A stretch of DNA of 64,000 nt from Falsiroseomonas bella (GCF_003173615.1 NZ_QGNA01000003.1:620001-684000); one strand, 5' to 3'; shown: positions 19,313 through 30,134, counted from the first letter of the stretch. Numbers and translations: made by a program. The notes: generated from the letters alone by a model not told the origin.

Positions 19313-19849
19313 ATGGCCGAGGACTTCAAGTCGCTGATGGGCGAACTGCTTCAGGACACCTACAGCGCCGAGACGCAATTGCTGGACGCATTGCCCGACA
19401 TGGCAGACGCCGCCTCCACCCCGGCGCTTCGGGACGCCTTCGAGGAGCATCTCGAGATCACCCAGCGCCAGGTCGAGCGGCTGGAGAAGGTTGCGGAGAT
19501 GCTGGGCTGCGACCCGGAGGGCGAGGAATGCGAGGCGATGGAGGGCCTGGTCGCGGAGGCCGAGGAGATCGTGGACGAGCACGAGGAAGGCCCGGTGCGC
19601 GACGCCGCGCTGATCTCCGCCGCGCAGAAGGTCGAGCACTACGAGATCGCGGCCTACGGCACCCTCTGCGCCATGGCGAAGGCCGCCGGCATGCAGGAGG
19701 CCGCCGACTTGCTGGCCCAGACGCTCAAGGAGGAGAAGGACACCGACGAGCGCCTGACCGAGATCGCCGAACAGCACGTCAACCCGGCCGCCCTGCGCGG
19801 CAAGGCGGCGAACGACCCGGCGAAGCGGAGCAAGGGCAGCGCGGCGTGA
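19313..19849 (+). CDS. Ferritin-like DUF892 (YciE/YciF) protein
   Basis: 178 residues, four-helix ferritin-like fold. The N-terminal [20 protein letters not shown] and the later [20 protein letters not shown] and [19 protein letters not shown] carry the Glu and Glu-x-x-His residues that form the di-iron site in this family. A mid-protein acidic segment ([20 protein letters not shown]) and a C-terminal Lys-rich tail are typical. DUF892 proteins are stress-associated, with unproven biochemistry. The ATG at 19313 follows AGGGACGACC. Divergent from alaS and convergent with recA, with a large palindrome cluster downstream. Confidence 0.9.
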   Translation: MAEDFKSLMGELLQDTYSAETQLLDALPDMADAASTPALRDAFEEHLEITQRQVERLEKVAEMLGCDPEGEECEAMEGLVAEAEEIVDEHEEGPVRDAALISAAQKVEHYEIAAYGTLCAMAKAAGMQEAADLLAQTLKEEKDTDERLTEIAEQHVNPAALRGKAANDPAKRSKGSAA

Positions 19850-19860
19850 GGTAGGGCGTG

Positions 19861-20045
19861 TGTGCGGGGGCGCTGCCCCCGTGCCCCCGCCGGGGAGCTT
19901 TAAGCTCCCCGGACCCCCACATTCGTATTGAACGCAGAAGGAGGAGGGGGCCAAGGCCCCCTCCTCCTTCTGCGTTAAACGGACGCCGGTCCAGGAAGCT
20001 CAGCTTCCTGGTGGGGGTGCAGGGGGCAAAGCCCCCTGCAGACCG
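19861..20045. repeat. Cluster of five hairpins (mosaic of palindromic repeats)
   Basis: Between the converging DUF892 and recA genes lie, in order: a GGGGGC-GC-TGCCCCC-type hairpin; an 11-bp palindrome CCGGGGAGCTT/AAGCTCCCCGG (19890-19912); the 22-bp hairpin at 19931-19976; CCAGGAAGCT-C-AGCTTCCTGG (19991-20011); and TGCAGGGGGC-AAA-GCCCCCTGCA (20018-20040). All are perfect or nearly so and leave almost no unpaired sequence. Confidence 0.85.
19931..19976. terminator. Perfect 22-bp hairpin, bidirectional terminator candidate
   Basis: Two 22-base arms (19931-19952 and 19955-19976) are perfectly complementary across a two-base AA loop, the strongest hairpin in the window. The ends are AAC...GTT on each side, giving short A/T flanks in both directions. 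It lies between converging genes, as expected of a bidirectional terminator, though it could equally be a mobile repeat unit. Confidence 0.65.
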
Positions 20046-20049
20046 TCCC

Positions 20050-21084
<1,035 letters not shown>

Positions 21085-21181
21085 GGGGTCGCGCCCTCTC
21101 CGACGTCCTGTCTCAACCCACGGGCGCAACCGCCGGGCGAATCACCACCCTGCGGTCATGCCTGCGGCAAACATGCCCGAT

Positions 21182-21214
21182 CGGTTGCGGGGACACCACG
21201 GGGTTCCGCAACCG
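21182..21214. promoter_or_regulatory. Inverted repeat upstream of recA
   Basis: CGGTTGCGG (21182-21190) and CCGCAACCG (21206-21214) are perfect 9-bp arms around a 15-base loop. The site lies in the 182-base gap between the CckA-like gene and recA. It could be a terminator for the former or an operator for the latter; it lacks a T tract and does not match the known SOS consensus. Confidence 0.45.
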
Positions 21215-21266
21215 GCCGGTAGCCGGGCGGCACTATGGCCCAGGTGGATGGGCCCGACAAGAACAT

Positions 21267-22841
<1,575 letters not shown>

Positions 22842-22906
22842 CGGCATCCCCCTGTCCAGCGCAACATCACGCTTCAGTGACCCTGCACATGCATTCGGGT
22901 GTCTCG

Positions 22907-23992
22907 TCAAGCGCGTCTCGCCCCATCCCGTGCAACAAGTTGTTCGTCACCGCGCCTGCGGCGCCATACGAATGCAATGATCTCGGCGACCGCCTGGTAA
23001 TGCTCCGCTGGAATCTCGGCGCCGAGTTCCAGCCTGTGCAGGGCACGCGCGAGCGGAGGATTGCTGACAATCGGCACGGCAGCTGCCTCGGCCCGCGCGC
23101 GGATACGCGCGGCCAGCTCGTCCACGCCCTTCGCCACGACCTTCGGCGCCGCCTCTCCCTCGGCATAGGCCAGCGCCACCGCATAGTGTGTGGGGTTCGT
23201 AATCACAACCGCTGCGCGAGGAACCTCCGCCATCATGCGGTTGCGGGCGCGGCTCTCGCGCAGCTGCCGGCGGCGGGCGCGGAGATGCGGGTCGCCCTCG
23301 CTCTCCTTCATCTCGTCGCGCAGTTCCTGCCGCGTCATGCGCAGCTGGCGAAGGTGGTTGAACCGCACCCAGAGCAGGTCGAGCACCGCAAGGGCCGCGA
23401 AGGCGCCGAGCGCCGCGCCGACCAGCCGCCAGGATGCGTCCGCGGCTGCCTGCAGCATCCCGCCGGCCGGGGCGTGCAGCGCCGACTGCAACTCGGCCGG
23501 ATCGCCGAGCGCAAACCAGAGCGCGACGCCCACGACGCCGATCTTCAACAGGCTGCGGAGGAATTCCGCGAGGCCCTCCGCCCCGAACAGCCGCCGCAGC
23601 CCCGCGAGCGGACTGATCTTGTCGAGCCGCGGCTCGAGCGCCTTGGCCGAGACCAGCCCGCGCGTCTGCAGCAGCGTCGCGGCACAGGCGCCGAGCGCCG
23701 CCGCACCGGCCACCGCCGCGACCAGCAGCAGCCCCTGCCAGCCGAGCAGCCGCGCCACCTCCAGCGGGTCTGCGCCATGCGCCTGCTCCAGCGTGGCGCG
23801 CATGGCCTTCAGCAGCTCGAGCCCGAGCGGCGGCAGCGCCAGCGCCACGGCCAGGCTGCCGGCCGCGAGCGCCGCGAAGCCCGCCGCCTCCCGCGACAGC
23901 GCCACCTGCCCCTGCTCGCGCGCCTTCTCGACACGCCGCGGTGTCGCGGCTTCCGAGCGGTCGGCGGGATCGGCGGCATCCTCCTCGGCCAT
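22907..23992 (-). CDS. flhB: Flagellar type III export gate protein FlhB
   Basis: 361 residues. The N-terminal cytoplasmic segment (DRSEAATPRRVEKAREQGQV) is canonical, four membrane helices follow, and the cytoplasmic domain contains the autocleavage motif NPTH (266-269) in VVITNPTHYAVALAYAEGE. Cleavage between Asn266 and Pro267 switches export specificity from hook to filament subunits. It follows fliR with three bases between stop and start, in the order fliQ-fliR-flhB, and precedes the CckA-like gene. Confidence 0.97.
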   Translation of the reverse strand: MAEEDAADPADRSEAATPRRVEKAREQGQVALSREAAGFAALAAGSLAVALALPPLGLELLKAMRATLEQAHGADPLEVARLLGWQGLLLVAAVAGAAALGACAATLLQTRGLVSAKALEPRLDKISPLAGLRRLFGAEGLAEFLRSLLKIGVVGVALWFALGDPAELQSALHAPAGGMLQAAADASWRLVGAALGAFAALAVLDLLWVRFNHLRQLRMTRQELRDEMKESEGDPHLRARRRQLRESRARNRMMAEVPRAAVVITNPTHYAVALAYAEGEAAPKVVAKGVDELAARIRARAEAAAVPIVSNPPLARALHRLELGAEIPAEHYQAVAEIIAFVWRRRRGDEQLVARDGARRA

Positions 23993-23995
23993 CGC

Positions 23996-24778
23996 TCAGC
24001 GCGCCCCCGGCAGCGCCTGGAACGCATCGGCGAGGCTTTCCGCGAACACCGCCAGCAGCGGCGGCGCCAGCAGGGCCAGCAGAGCGATCCCGGCCAGGAT
24101 CTGCCCCGGCACCGCGACGAAGAAGGTCTGCACCTGCGGCGCCAGCCGCGCGAGCAGGCCGAGCGAGAGGTTCAGCACGATCGCCGCGATCACGAAGGGC
24201 GCGGCCAGGCGCAGCGCCAGCGCGAGGGAGGCGGCGCCAGCCTCCGCCATCGCCTCGGCGGCCGCGCCGGCCGGCATCGGCGCGCCAGCGGGCAGCACCG
24301 CGTAGCTGTCCACCAGCGCGCGCAGCGCGATGGCATAGAGCCCCGTGCCGAGCACGAGGCAGGCTGCAATGAGCCCGAAGGCGCGGCCCAGCGCCGTGCT
24401 CTGGCCGCCGAGCTCGGGATCCGCGACCAGCAGGCCCTGCAGCCCGATCAGCGTGGCGATCGCCTGCCCCGCCATGGCGAGTGCCAGCGCGGCGATGCGC
24501 GCCAGCCCGCCGAGCCAGAGCCCGACCACGACCTCCTGCGCGATCAGCCCGGCTGCGCCCGCGCCATCGGCCGGCGCCGCCGGCAGGCCGGGTGCCAGCA
24601 CCGGCAGCAACAGCGCCAGCAGCGCCAGCCCGAGCACGAGGCGGATGGTGGGCGAGACCTCCTGCTCGCCGAGGCCCGGCAGCAGCATCACCGCCGCGCC
24701 GATCCGCGCGAAGGCCAGCACCGCCTGGAAGGCCAGCGCCGGTAGCGACTGCAGCAGCGCGGCGTCCTCGGCCGTCAT
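23996..24778 (-). CDS. fliR: Flagellar export apparatus protein FliR
   Basis: 260 residues with six to seven hydrophobic helices, the usual FliR form. Hallmarks are FQAVLAFARIGAAVMLLPGL near the start, VSPTIRLVLGLALLALLLPV, and the C-terminal AAPFVIAAIVLNLSLGLLAR and LAPQVQTFFVAVPGQILAGI. FliR forms the FliPQR export gate with FliP and FliQ in the inner membrane. The ATG overlaps the stop of fliQ in an ATGA junction, and flhB follows three bases later, so all are translationally coupled. Confidence 0.96.
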   Translation of the reverse strand: MTAEDAALLQSLPALAFQAVLAFARIGAAVMLLPGLGEQEVSPTIRLVLGLALLALLLPVLAPGLPAAPADGAGAAGLIAQEVVVGLWLGGLARIAALALAMAGQAIATLIGLQGLLVADPELGGQSTALGRAFGLIAACLVLGTGLYAIALRALVDSYAVLPAGAPMPAGAAAEAMAEAGAASLALALRLAAPFVIAAIVLNLSLGLLARLAPQVQTFFVAVPGQILAGIALLALLAPPLLAVFAESLADAFQALPGAR

Positions 24779-25053
24779 CGCACGCCGCCGAGCTCGATGG
24801 CGCGGTCGAACAGCGTCTCGGTCCAGCCGCGCATCGCGCCGACCGCGAAAGGGCCGAGCAGCAGCATCACAACCGCGCAGACTGCGAGCTTCGGCAGGAA
24901 GGCCAGCGTCGCCTCCTGCACCTGCGTCAGCGCCTGCAGCAGCGAGATGACAAGGCCGACGGCGAGCACCGCGAGCAGCGGGGGCCCCATGACCTGCAGC
25001 GAGACCCAGAGGGATTCGCGCAGCGCCTGCGCCAGCGCCTGCTCGGTGTCCAC
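24775..25053 (-). CDS. fliQ: Flagellar export apparatus protein FliQ
   Basis: 92 residues with two membrane hairpin helices, as in all FliQ proteins: VSLQVMGPPLLAVLAVGLVI and LPKLAVCAVVMLLLGPFAVG. The loop LLQALTQVQEATLAFLPKL is the family signature. FliQ surrounds FliP and FliR in the export gate. It overlaps fliR by 4 bases and follows fliE by 34 bases in the minus-strand rod/export operon. Confidence 0.96.
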   Translation of the reverse strand: MDTEQALAQALRESLWVSLQVMGPPLLAVLAVGLVISLLQALTQVQEATLAFLPKLAVCAVVMLLLGPFAVGAMRGWTETLFDRAIELGGVR

Positions 25054-25087
25054 GGAGCTTTTCCCCGCCTGCGATGCCGCGCCGCCG

Positions 25088-25405
25088 TCAGATCGGCATG
25101 CGCATGACGTCCTGGTAGGCGGCGACGACGCGGTCGCGCACGGCGACCGCGGTCTGCAGCGTGAGCTCGGCGCGGGAGATCGCCAGCACTGCCTCCGTCA
25201 CGCCGCCCTGGCCGAGCATGGCCGCGGTGGAGGCGGCCTCCGCGCTGCGGCCGATCTGCACGCCCTGCTCCATCGCCCGCTGCACCAGCGCGCCGAAGCC
25301 GCCGGTCGCCGCCTCCGCCGCGCCGACGGTGCCGCCGGCCGCCGCGCCCGAGGCGGCGCGATAGGCCGCGGCGGCGGTCGCGCCGATGCCGGCGGCGCCG
25401 CTCAC
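25088..25405 (-). CDS. fliE: Flagellar hook-basal body protein FliE
   Basis: 105 residues. FliE joins the MS ring to the rod and is the first rod protein exported. The N-terminal ~45 residues are Ala/Gly-rich and low complexity, and the C-terminal GQGGVTEAVLAISRAELTLQ and TAVAVRDRVVAAYQDVMRMP give the conserved coiled helices ending in the typical Tyr-x-Asp/Glu-hydrophobic-Met pattern. It overlaps flgC by 4 bases. The order flgB-flgC-fliE is standard. Confidence 0.93.
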   Translation of the reverse strand: MSGAAGIGATAAAAYRAASGAAAGGTVGAAEAATGGFGALVQRAMEQGVQIGRSAEAASTAAMLGQGGVTEAVLAISRAELTLQTAVAVRDRVVAAYQDVMRMPI

Positions 25406-25809
25406 CGCAGCGCCTCGATCGCGCGCGTCAGCATGGCGCGCGTGGTCTCCAGCACGGAGAGGTTGGCGCTGTAGCTGCGCTGCGCCTCCCGCATGTCCAT
25501 CACCTCGACCAGGCTGTCCACGTTCGGCGTCTTGACGTAGCCGCGCTCATCCGCCGCCGGGTGGGAGGGCTCGAAGCGCGTCGGGAACTCGCCGGGCGCG
25601 GTGCCGATGCGCGAGACGCCGACCGCCTCCACGCCGAGCGCCCGGTCGAGCCGGTTGGCGAAGGTCACGGTGCGGCGGCGATAGGGATCGGCGCCCGGCG
25701 CCTCCCCCGTGCTGTCGCGGTTGGCCAGGTTCTCCGCGACGACGCGCAGGCGCGTGGACTGCGCCGCCATGCCCGCCGCCGAGATCCGCAAGGCGCGATC
25801 GAGGTCCAT
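25402..25809 (-). CDS. flgC: Flagellar basal-body rod protein FlgC
   Basis: 135 residues. The N-terminal rod motif is ALRISAAGMAAQSTRLRVVA with AENLAN, and the C-terminal motif is YVKTPNVDSLVEVMDMREAQ with RSYSANLSVLETTRAML. Both ends form the coiled-coil rod shell. It follows flgB by 26 bases and overlaps fliE by 4 bases. A longer frame reading back through flgB is out-of-frame shadow sequence. Confidence 0.97.
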   Translation of the reverse strand: MDLDRALRISAAGMAAQSTRLRVVAENLANRDSTGEAPGADPYRRRTVTFANRLDRALGVEAVGVSRIGTAPGEFPTRFEPSHPAADERGYVKTPNVDSLVEVMDMREAQRSYSANLSVLETTRAMLTRAIEALR

Positions 25810-25835
25810 CCTCTTCCCCTTCCCTGCAACCGCGC

Positions 25836-26243
25836 TCAACGCCCGAGCGTCGCGCGGAACATGCCCATGAAGCTGCGATGCACCGCCATCGCCACGGCAT
25901 GGGCGGTATCCGTCTCCGCGATGCGCATCGCCTCGCGGTCGAGCGAGACGGCGTTGCCGTCCGGCGTCACCTCCGGCACGCCGCGCTCGGTGCGCGCATT
26001 CGCCGCCGCGGCCGGGCTGCCGGCGCCATGCCCGGGCTGGGTGCGCGCCATCGCCAGCCGTACCGCCCCTTCCAGCTCGCGCCGGAAGGGCACGAGGTCG
26101 TGCGGGCGGTAGCCGGGCGTGTCGGCATTGGCGACGTTCTGCGCCAGCACCGCCTGGCGCCGGTCGAGCCAATGCAGCCGCCGCTCGGCGAGGGCCAGCG
26201 GATCGGGGGCGCGGGCGGCGCGGGTCGCGGCGGCGGGATCCAT
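25836..26243 (-). CDS. flgB: Flagellar basal-body rod protein FlgB
   Basis: 135 residues. The conserved rod motif RQAVLAQNVANADTPGYRPH is present in the first third, and the C-terminal helix has AMAVHRSFMGMFRATLGR. FlgB is the proximal rod protein. It is the first gene of the minus-strand operon flgB-flgC-fliE-fliQ-fliR-flhB and is divergent from the small gene preceding fliO. The gap upstream (26244-26339) has no sigma-54 consensus; GGTTAGC at 26276-26282 and GGTAACG at 26300-26306 on the plus strand are only weak CtrA-like half-sites. Confidence 0.95.
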   Translation of the reverse strand: MDPAAATRAARAPDPLALAERRLHWLDRRQAVLAQNVANADTPGYRPHDLVPFRRELEGAVRLAMARTQPGHGAGSPAAAANARTERGVPEVTPDGNAVSLDREAMRIAETDTAHAVAMAVHRSFMGMFRATLGR

Positions 26244-26339
26244 GCACGCAGCCTCGCGCGAAGCGGTGAAGAAACGGTTAGCGATGCGAGGATGGCGGCG
26301 GTAACGCTTCCTTCACCGGCGCCGGGCTAGTCAGCGCCG

Positions 26340-26591
26340 ATGCGCAAGCCAACCCAACCCGCCGAGGCCGTCCACGCCGCCATCGCCTCGCTCGACGGCA
26401 CGCTGTCCCTCGCGCGCGCGCTGGTCGAGGGCGGGCGCCGGATCGACCTCGCCGGGCTCGAGCGCGAGGCGACGACGCTCTGCGCCGCCGTGATGGCGCT
26501 CGGCGCGGAGGAAGCGAAGCGGTTGCGCCCTGCCCTGCTGTCGCTGCGCGGCCAGGTGGACGGCCTCGCGGCCAGCCTCGCCCGCACCTGA
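26340..26591 (+). CDS. Small hypothetical protein upstream of fliO
   Basis: 83 residues, helical, with no signal or membrane segment: AEAVHAAIASLDGTLSLARA, LAGLEREATTLCAAVMALGA and EEAKRLRPALLSLRGQVDGL. The amphipathic helical pattern and position at the head of the fliO-fliP pair suggest a flagellar chaperone or regulator of the FlgN/FliT size class, as seen for unnamed genes at this spot in other alphaproteobacteria; that is inference. It is 37 bases upstream of fliO and divergent from flgB. Confidence 0.65.
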   Translation: MRKPTQPAEAVHAAIASLDGTLSLARALVEGGRRIDLAGLEREATTLCAAVMALGAEEAKRLRPALLSLRGQVDGLAASLART

Positions 26592-26628
26592 ACCCACCCC
26601 CACAGGCTCGTCCCAGGATGGAGACGGC

Positions 26629-26898
26629 ATGCACGAGATCGGCTGGACCGGCCTGATCACCGCCGCCGCGGCGCTGGCGGGCATCCTGCTCGCGCTGGTG
26701 CTGGTGCTGCGCGGCGTGCGCGCCGCCGGCCTTGCGCGCGGCAACCGCCGCCTGATGGTGGAGGAAGCGGTGGCGCTGGATGCGCGCCGCCGTGTGGTGC
26801 TGCTGCGCTGCGACGGACGATCGCTGTTGCTGCTGACGGGCGGTGGGCAGGACATCGTGCTGGGCTGGCCCGAGACGCCGCCGAAGGCAGGGCCATGA
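26629..26898 (+). CDS. fliO: Flagellar biosynthetic protein FliO
   Basis: 89 residues. One membrane helix (ITAAAALAGILLALVLVLRG, about 9-30) is followed by a small cytoplasmic domain with NRRLMVEEAVALDARRRVVL and LLLTGGGQDIVLGW, the usual FliO pattern. FliO stabilises FliP during export-gate assembly. It overlaps fliP in an ATGA junction. The low residue count is normal for alphaproteobacterial FliO. Confidence 0.88.
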   Translation: MHEIGWTGLITAAAALAGILLALVLVLRGVRAAGLARGNRRLMVEEAVALDARRRVVLLRCDGRSLLLLTGGGQDIVLGWPETPPKAGP

Positions 26899-27617
26899 TC
26901 CGCGCCCTCCTCTTCCTGCTGCTGCTGATGCTGCCCGGCGCGGCCGCGGCGCAGAGCCTCAACCTCGATCTCGGCGGCGAAGGGGCGGGCGCCACCGCGC
27001 GTCTGGTGCAGCTTGCCGCGCTGATCGGCCTGCTTTCGCTTGCGCCGGCGCTGCTGGTGATGGTCACCGCCTTCGCGCGCATCGTCATCGTGCTGTCCCT
27101 GCTGCGGAGCGCCATCGGCGCGCCCGCCATCCCGCCCAACCCGGTGCTGATCGCACTCGCGCTGTTCCTCACCCTGTTCGTGATGGAGCCGGTGCTGATG
27201 GCGAGTTGGGAACAGGGCATCCGCCCCATGTCGGAAGGCAGGATCGGCGAGATGGAGGGGCTCGCCGCCGCCGCCGAGCCCTTCCGCCGCTTCATGGCGG
27301 CCCAGGTGCGCGACGCCGATCTCGCGCTGTTCCTCGACCTCGGGAACCTGCCGCAGGCGCCGGCCGAGCAGGCGCCGTGGCGCGCGCTGATGCCGGCCTT
27401 CCTGGTGGGCGAGCTGCGCCGCGCCTTCGAGATCGGGTTCCTGCTGTTCCTGCCTTTCCTGGTGATCGACCTGGTCGCGGCGAGCGTGCTGATGTCGCTC
27501 GGCATGATGATGTTGCCGCCAACCGTCGTCGCGCTGCCCTTCAAGCTTGCCTTCTTCGTCCTGGTGGACGGCTGGCGGCTGGTCGCGGGCAGCCTGGTGC
27601 AGGGATTCGCGACCTGA
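26895..27617 (+). CDS. fliP: Flagellar export gate protein FliP
   Basis: 240 residues with an N-terminal cleavable signal (MIRALLFLLLLMLPGAAAAQ) and four membrane helices. The conserved MVTAFARIVIVLSLLRSAIG, PPNPVLIALALFLTLFVM-type segment and the C-terminal LVIDLVAASVLMSLGMMMLP and PFKLAFFVLVDGWRLVAGSL identify it. FliP forms the core pentamer of the FliPQR gate. It is followed by a strong small hairpin at 27628-27649, a likely terminator. Confidence 0.97.
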   Translation: MIRALLFLLLLMLPGAAAAQSLNLDLGGEGAGATARLVQLAALIGLLSLAPALLVMVTAFARIVIVLSLLRSAIGAPAIPPNPVLIALALFLTLFVMEPVLMASWEQGIRPMSEGRIGEMEGLAAAAEPFRRFMAAQVRDADLALFLDLGNLPQAPAEQAPWRALMPAFLVGELRRAFEIGFLLFLPFLVIDLVAASVLMSLGMMMLPPTVVALPFKLAFFVLVDGWRLVAGSLVQGFAT

Positions 27618-27627
27618 TGCCGGTGAG

Positions 27628-27649
27628 CCTTTCCGTTGACACGGAAAGG
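27628..27649. terminator. Hairpin after fliP
   Basis: CCTTTCCGT (27628-27636) pairs perfectly with ACGGAAAGG (27641-27649) over a TGAC loop, 11 bases after the fliP stop. The stem is less GC-rich than its surroundings. No T tract follows; the next repeat begins immediately. Confidence 0.55.
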
Positions 27650-27730
27650 GCCCTCAGACGCCGCCGCTTCGCTTGGCTGCGCCGCACAAGCGGCGGGCCG
27701 CCTTCGCGGCCTCGCCCGCCTCCGGCGGGC
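27649..27730 (+). repeat. Dispersed hairpin repeat, family B copy 2 (degenerate)
   Basis: GGCCCTCAGACGCC matches the start of the family-B repeat, followed by a shortened CTTGGCTG core enclosed by CCGCCGCTT/AAGCGGCGG arms, and hairpins GGCCGC-CTTC-GCGGCC and GCCCGCC-TCC-GGCGGGC. It is translated in the spurious upstream extension of the next gene. The rest of the 210-base gap to 27827 shows no gene. Confidence 0.7.
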
Positions 27731-27827
27731 GCAGCGCACGGGAATGGCTCGGCAGCAACTGCCCACAAAGGCTGGACAGCAGGGCCGCCCGCCGCGCATC
27801 GTCGCGCTGCGCAACAGAGGCGGAGCG

Positions 27828-29243
27828 ATGGGCCGGCTTCTCTTCCTGCTCGTCCTGTTCGTGCTGCCCGGCCTTGCGCCCGCGCTGGCGCAGCCCGCGA
27901 CGGCGCCGCAGGGCCGAATCCTCTGCAGTCCGCGCGTGCCGCCCGACGAGGAATGGCGCGTCGGCTCGGGCTTCATGGTGATGCGCTCCGTCGCGGAGCA
28001 CCTGAACGGCAGCGCGCCGGCGCTGCGGCTCGAGAATGTGCAGCAGACCGCCAAGGCCATCCCGACGCTGGAATTCATCATCTCCCGCCCGGACGGCATC
28101 ACCGCGAATGAATGGCGCGCCGCGTGGCTGGAGGCGGTGGCCTATCCCGCGGACCGGACGCCGGGCTCCATCACGGAGCAGGATCTTGTCCGCGGCACCG
28201 TCCTGCCGCCCTCTCCGGAGGACGACCGCACCGCGGTGACTGCCCTGTTCCCCGCGCTCGAGCGCGGTGGCTGGCTGCCCACGCGATGGCAGGTGGTGGT
28301 CTTCGTCTGCGTCGACCCGAACTACGACCCCGGCTCCCGCCGCGCGAACGGCAAGGAGATCCGCGCCTATGCGCGGGAGCCCTTCTTCATCTCCACCTTC
28401 AAGCTTTCGACGCTGACGGGCGTGCTGACGGTGGCCGCGATCTACCTCGCCCTCGCCCTGGCGACGCTGCAGCTCCAGTCGAGGCAGATCGCGCATGCGC
28501 AGAGCACCGGCGTGATCCGCCGCGGCCGCAGCGCGGCCTTCTGGTACGCCATGCGCCCGACGGTGATCGCGCAGGACAGCTTCGGGGTCTGCAGCCTGTC
28601 GCGCTTCCAGGTGCTGCTGTTCACCGTGGTCGTCTCCGGCGTCTATGCCTATGTCATGGCGCGCACCGGCAAGCTGCCGGAGGTGTCAAACACGGTGCTG
28701 ACGCTGCTTGGCATCACCCTCGCGGGCTCGACGCTGGCGCGCGTGGCGGAGGGCACCAGCATCGACACGCAGAACCGGCTCTGGCTGCTCGGCACGGGGA
28801 TCGTGGACCCCTCGCCCCGGCTGCCGCGCTGGCTCGACCTCGTCTCGGCGGAAGGCGAGATCGACGTGACGCGGGTGCAGGCGCTGGTGTTCAGCCTGTT
28901 CGCGGCCGGTGCGCTGGTGGTGAACGGCACCGGCGACCTCGCCAATTTCAGCATCCCGGAGCAGGTGAACTACCTGATCGGCATCAGCCAGGCGGTCTAT
29001 GTCGCCGGCCGCGCCCTGCCGCATGAATCGGCGCGCCGGCTGAACGAGGAGGTGCGCGCCCTGCAGGACGCCGAGGCCAAGGCGCTGCATGACCCGGCCG
29101 ACGCCGACGCCCGCCAGCAATTCGAGACGGCGCGCAAGGGCATCGGACCGACGCTGACAGACGTGTTCGGCGAGCGCTTCCGCGCCGCCCGCCTCAGGCA
29201 GTTCAAGCCGGGCGAGCGGGTGGCGGAGGTGCCGGCGGAATAG
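27828..29243 (+). CDS. Polytopic membrane protein of unknown function
   Basis: 471 residues. A signal peptide (MGRLLFLLVLFVLPGLAPAL) precedes an exported domain of about 165 residues (ILCSPRVPPDEEWRVGSGFM, then WQVVVFVCVDPNYDPGS with a second Cys). Membrane helices follow near 192-214, 260-278, 286-304, 351-368 and 382-396, then a cytoplasmic Glu/Ala-rich tail. The segment GVIRRGRSAAFWYAMRPTVI between helices is basic. I do not recognise the family. The true ATG is 27828; the frame extends back through repeat sequence. It sits between fliP and speE, but nothing in it is a flagellar signature. Confidence 0.78.
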   Translation: MGRLLFLLVLFVLPGLAPALAQPATAPQGRILCSPRVPPDEEWRVGSGFMVMRSVAEHLNGSAPALRLENVQQTAKAIPTLEFIISRPDGITANEWRAAWLEAVAYPADRTPGSITEQDLVRGTVLPPSPEDDRTAVTALFPALERGGWLPTRWQVVVFVCVDPNYDPGSRRANGKEIRAYAREPFFISTFKLSTLTGVLTVAAIYLALALATLQLQSRQIAHAQSTGVIRRGRSAAFWYAMRPTVIAQDSFGVCSLSRFQVLLFTVVVSGVYAYVMARTGKLPEVSNTVLTLLGITLAGSTLARVAEGTSIDTQNRLWLLGTGIVDPSPRLPRWLDLVSAEGEIDVTRVQALVFSLFAAGALVVNGTGDLANFSIPEQVNYLIGISQAVYVAGRALPHESARRLNEEVRALQDAEAKALHDPADADARQQFETARKGIGPTLTDVFGERFRAARLRQFKPGERVAEVPAE

Positions 29244-29255
29244 CCCGTTGGCGCG

Positions 29256-30134
29256 TCAGCGCCGCGGCAGGTGCCGGGCGATGTAGGGCGGCAGGTTGAA
29301 GGCGCCCACATGGATCTCGGGCGTCCAGTAACCGGTGGTGTCCAGCACGCCCGCCACATCCGCGCGGCGCCGGATCTCCGCCGCGTCCACCGTCCGCAGC
29401 GCGGCATCCTTCGCCGCCCAGCCCAGCGTCATGTAGCCCCCGACATAGGTCGGCACCGCCGCGACATAGGCCCAGACATCCGGGAAGGATTTCGCGCGCC
29501 GCAGCGAGGTGTCGCGCAGCTCCTCGGCCTGCATCGCCGGCACGCCGCACTGGTTCACGATCAGGCCGCGATCGGTGAGGATGCGGGCGCAATTCGCATA
29601 GAACTCGTCGGTGAACAGCACCTCGCCCACGCCGATGGGATCGGTGCTGTCCACGATGATCGCGTCATAGCTGCCGGCGGGCGCCTGGCGGACATGGTCG
29701 ATGCCGTCGCCGACGATCACCTCGGCGCGCGGATCGGTCCAGGCGTCGCCGGCGATGCCGGGCATGAATTCCTTGGCCAGCCGGATCACCTCGCCGTCGA
29801 TCTCGACCATCACGGCCTTCTCGACGTTGCGGTGCTGGAGGACGCGCTTGAGCACGCCGCCATCGCCCGCGCCGATGATCAGCACGCGCTTCGCATCGCC
29901 ATGCGCCAGCAGCGGCACATGGGCGATCATCTCCTGGTAGACGAACTCGTCCATCTCGGTGATCTGCACCACGCCGTCGAGCAGCATGACGCGGCCATGC
30001 GTGTGGCTCTCGAACAGCATGATGTCCTGGAAGTCGGACTTCACGCGCGCCAGTTCGCGCTTCACCAGGAAGCGCTGGCCCCATTCGGCGTAGAGCGTCT
30101 CGTTCACCCAGGAATCGGTGGGCATCTCTGTCAT
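29256..30134 (-). CDS. speE: Spermidine synthase (polyamine aminopropyltransferase)
   Basis: 292 residues. VLIIGAGDGGVLKRVLQHRN is the SAM/dcSAM-binding loop and YDAIIVDSTDPIGVGEVLFT contains the catalytic Asp. Near the start, KSDFQDIMLFESHTHGRVML and LLDGVVQITEMDEFVYQEMI are typical of SpeE. It transfers an aminopropyl group from decarboxylated SAM to putrescine. It lies 79 bases downstream of speD, which supplies decarboxylated SAM, on the same strand but across a strong terminator. Starts at 30134 or 30125 are both possible. Confidence 0.96.
   Translation of the reverse strand: MTEMPTDSWVNETLYAEWGQRFLVKRELARVKSDFQDIMLFESHTHGRVMLLDGVVQITEMDEFVYQEMIAHVPLLAHGDAKRVLIIGAGDGGVLKRVLQHRNVEKAVMVEIDGEVIRLAKEFMPGIAGDAWTDPRAEVIVGDGIDHVRQAPAGSYDAIIVDSTDPIGVGEVLFTDEFYANCARILTDRGLIVNQCGVPAMQAEELRDTSLRRAKSFPDVWAYVAAVPTYVGGYMTLGWAAKDAALRTVDAAEIRRRADVAGVLDTTGYWTPEIHVGAFNLPPYIARHLPRR

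Noticed and set aside
16519-19854. 1111-codon plus-strand frame
   Set aside because: Mostly antisense to alaS, low-complexity composition, no recognised motif.
26276-26306. CtrA site upstream of flgB
   Set aside because: Only degenerate half-sites (GGTTAGC, GGTAACG) with wrong spacing.
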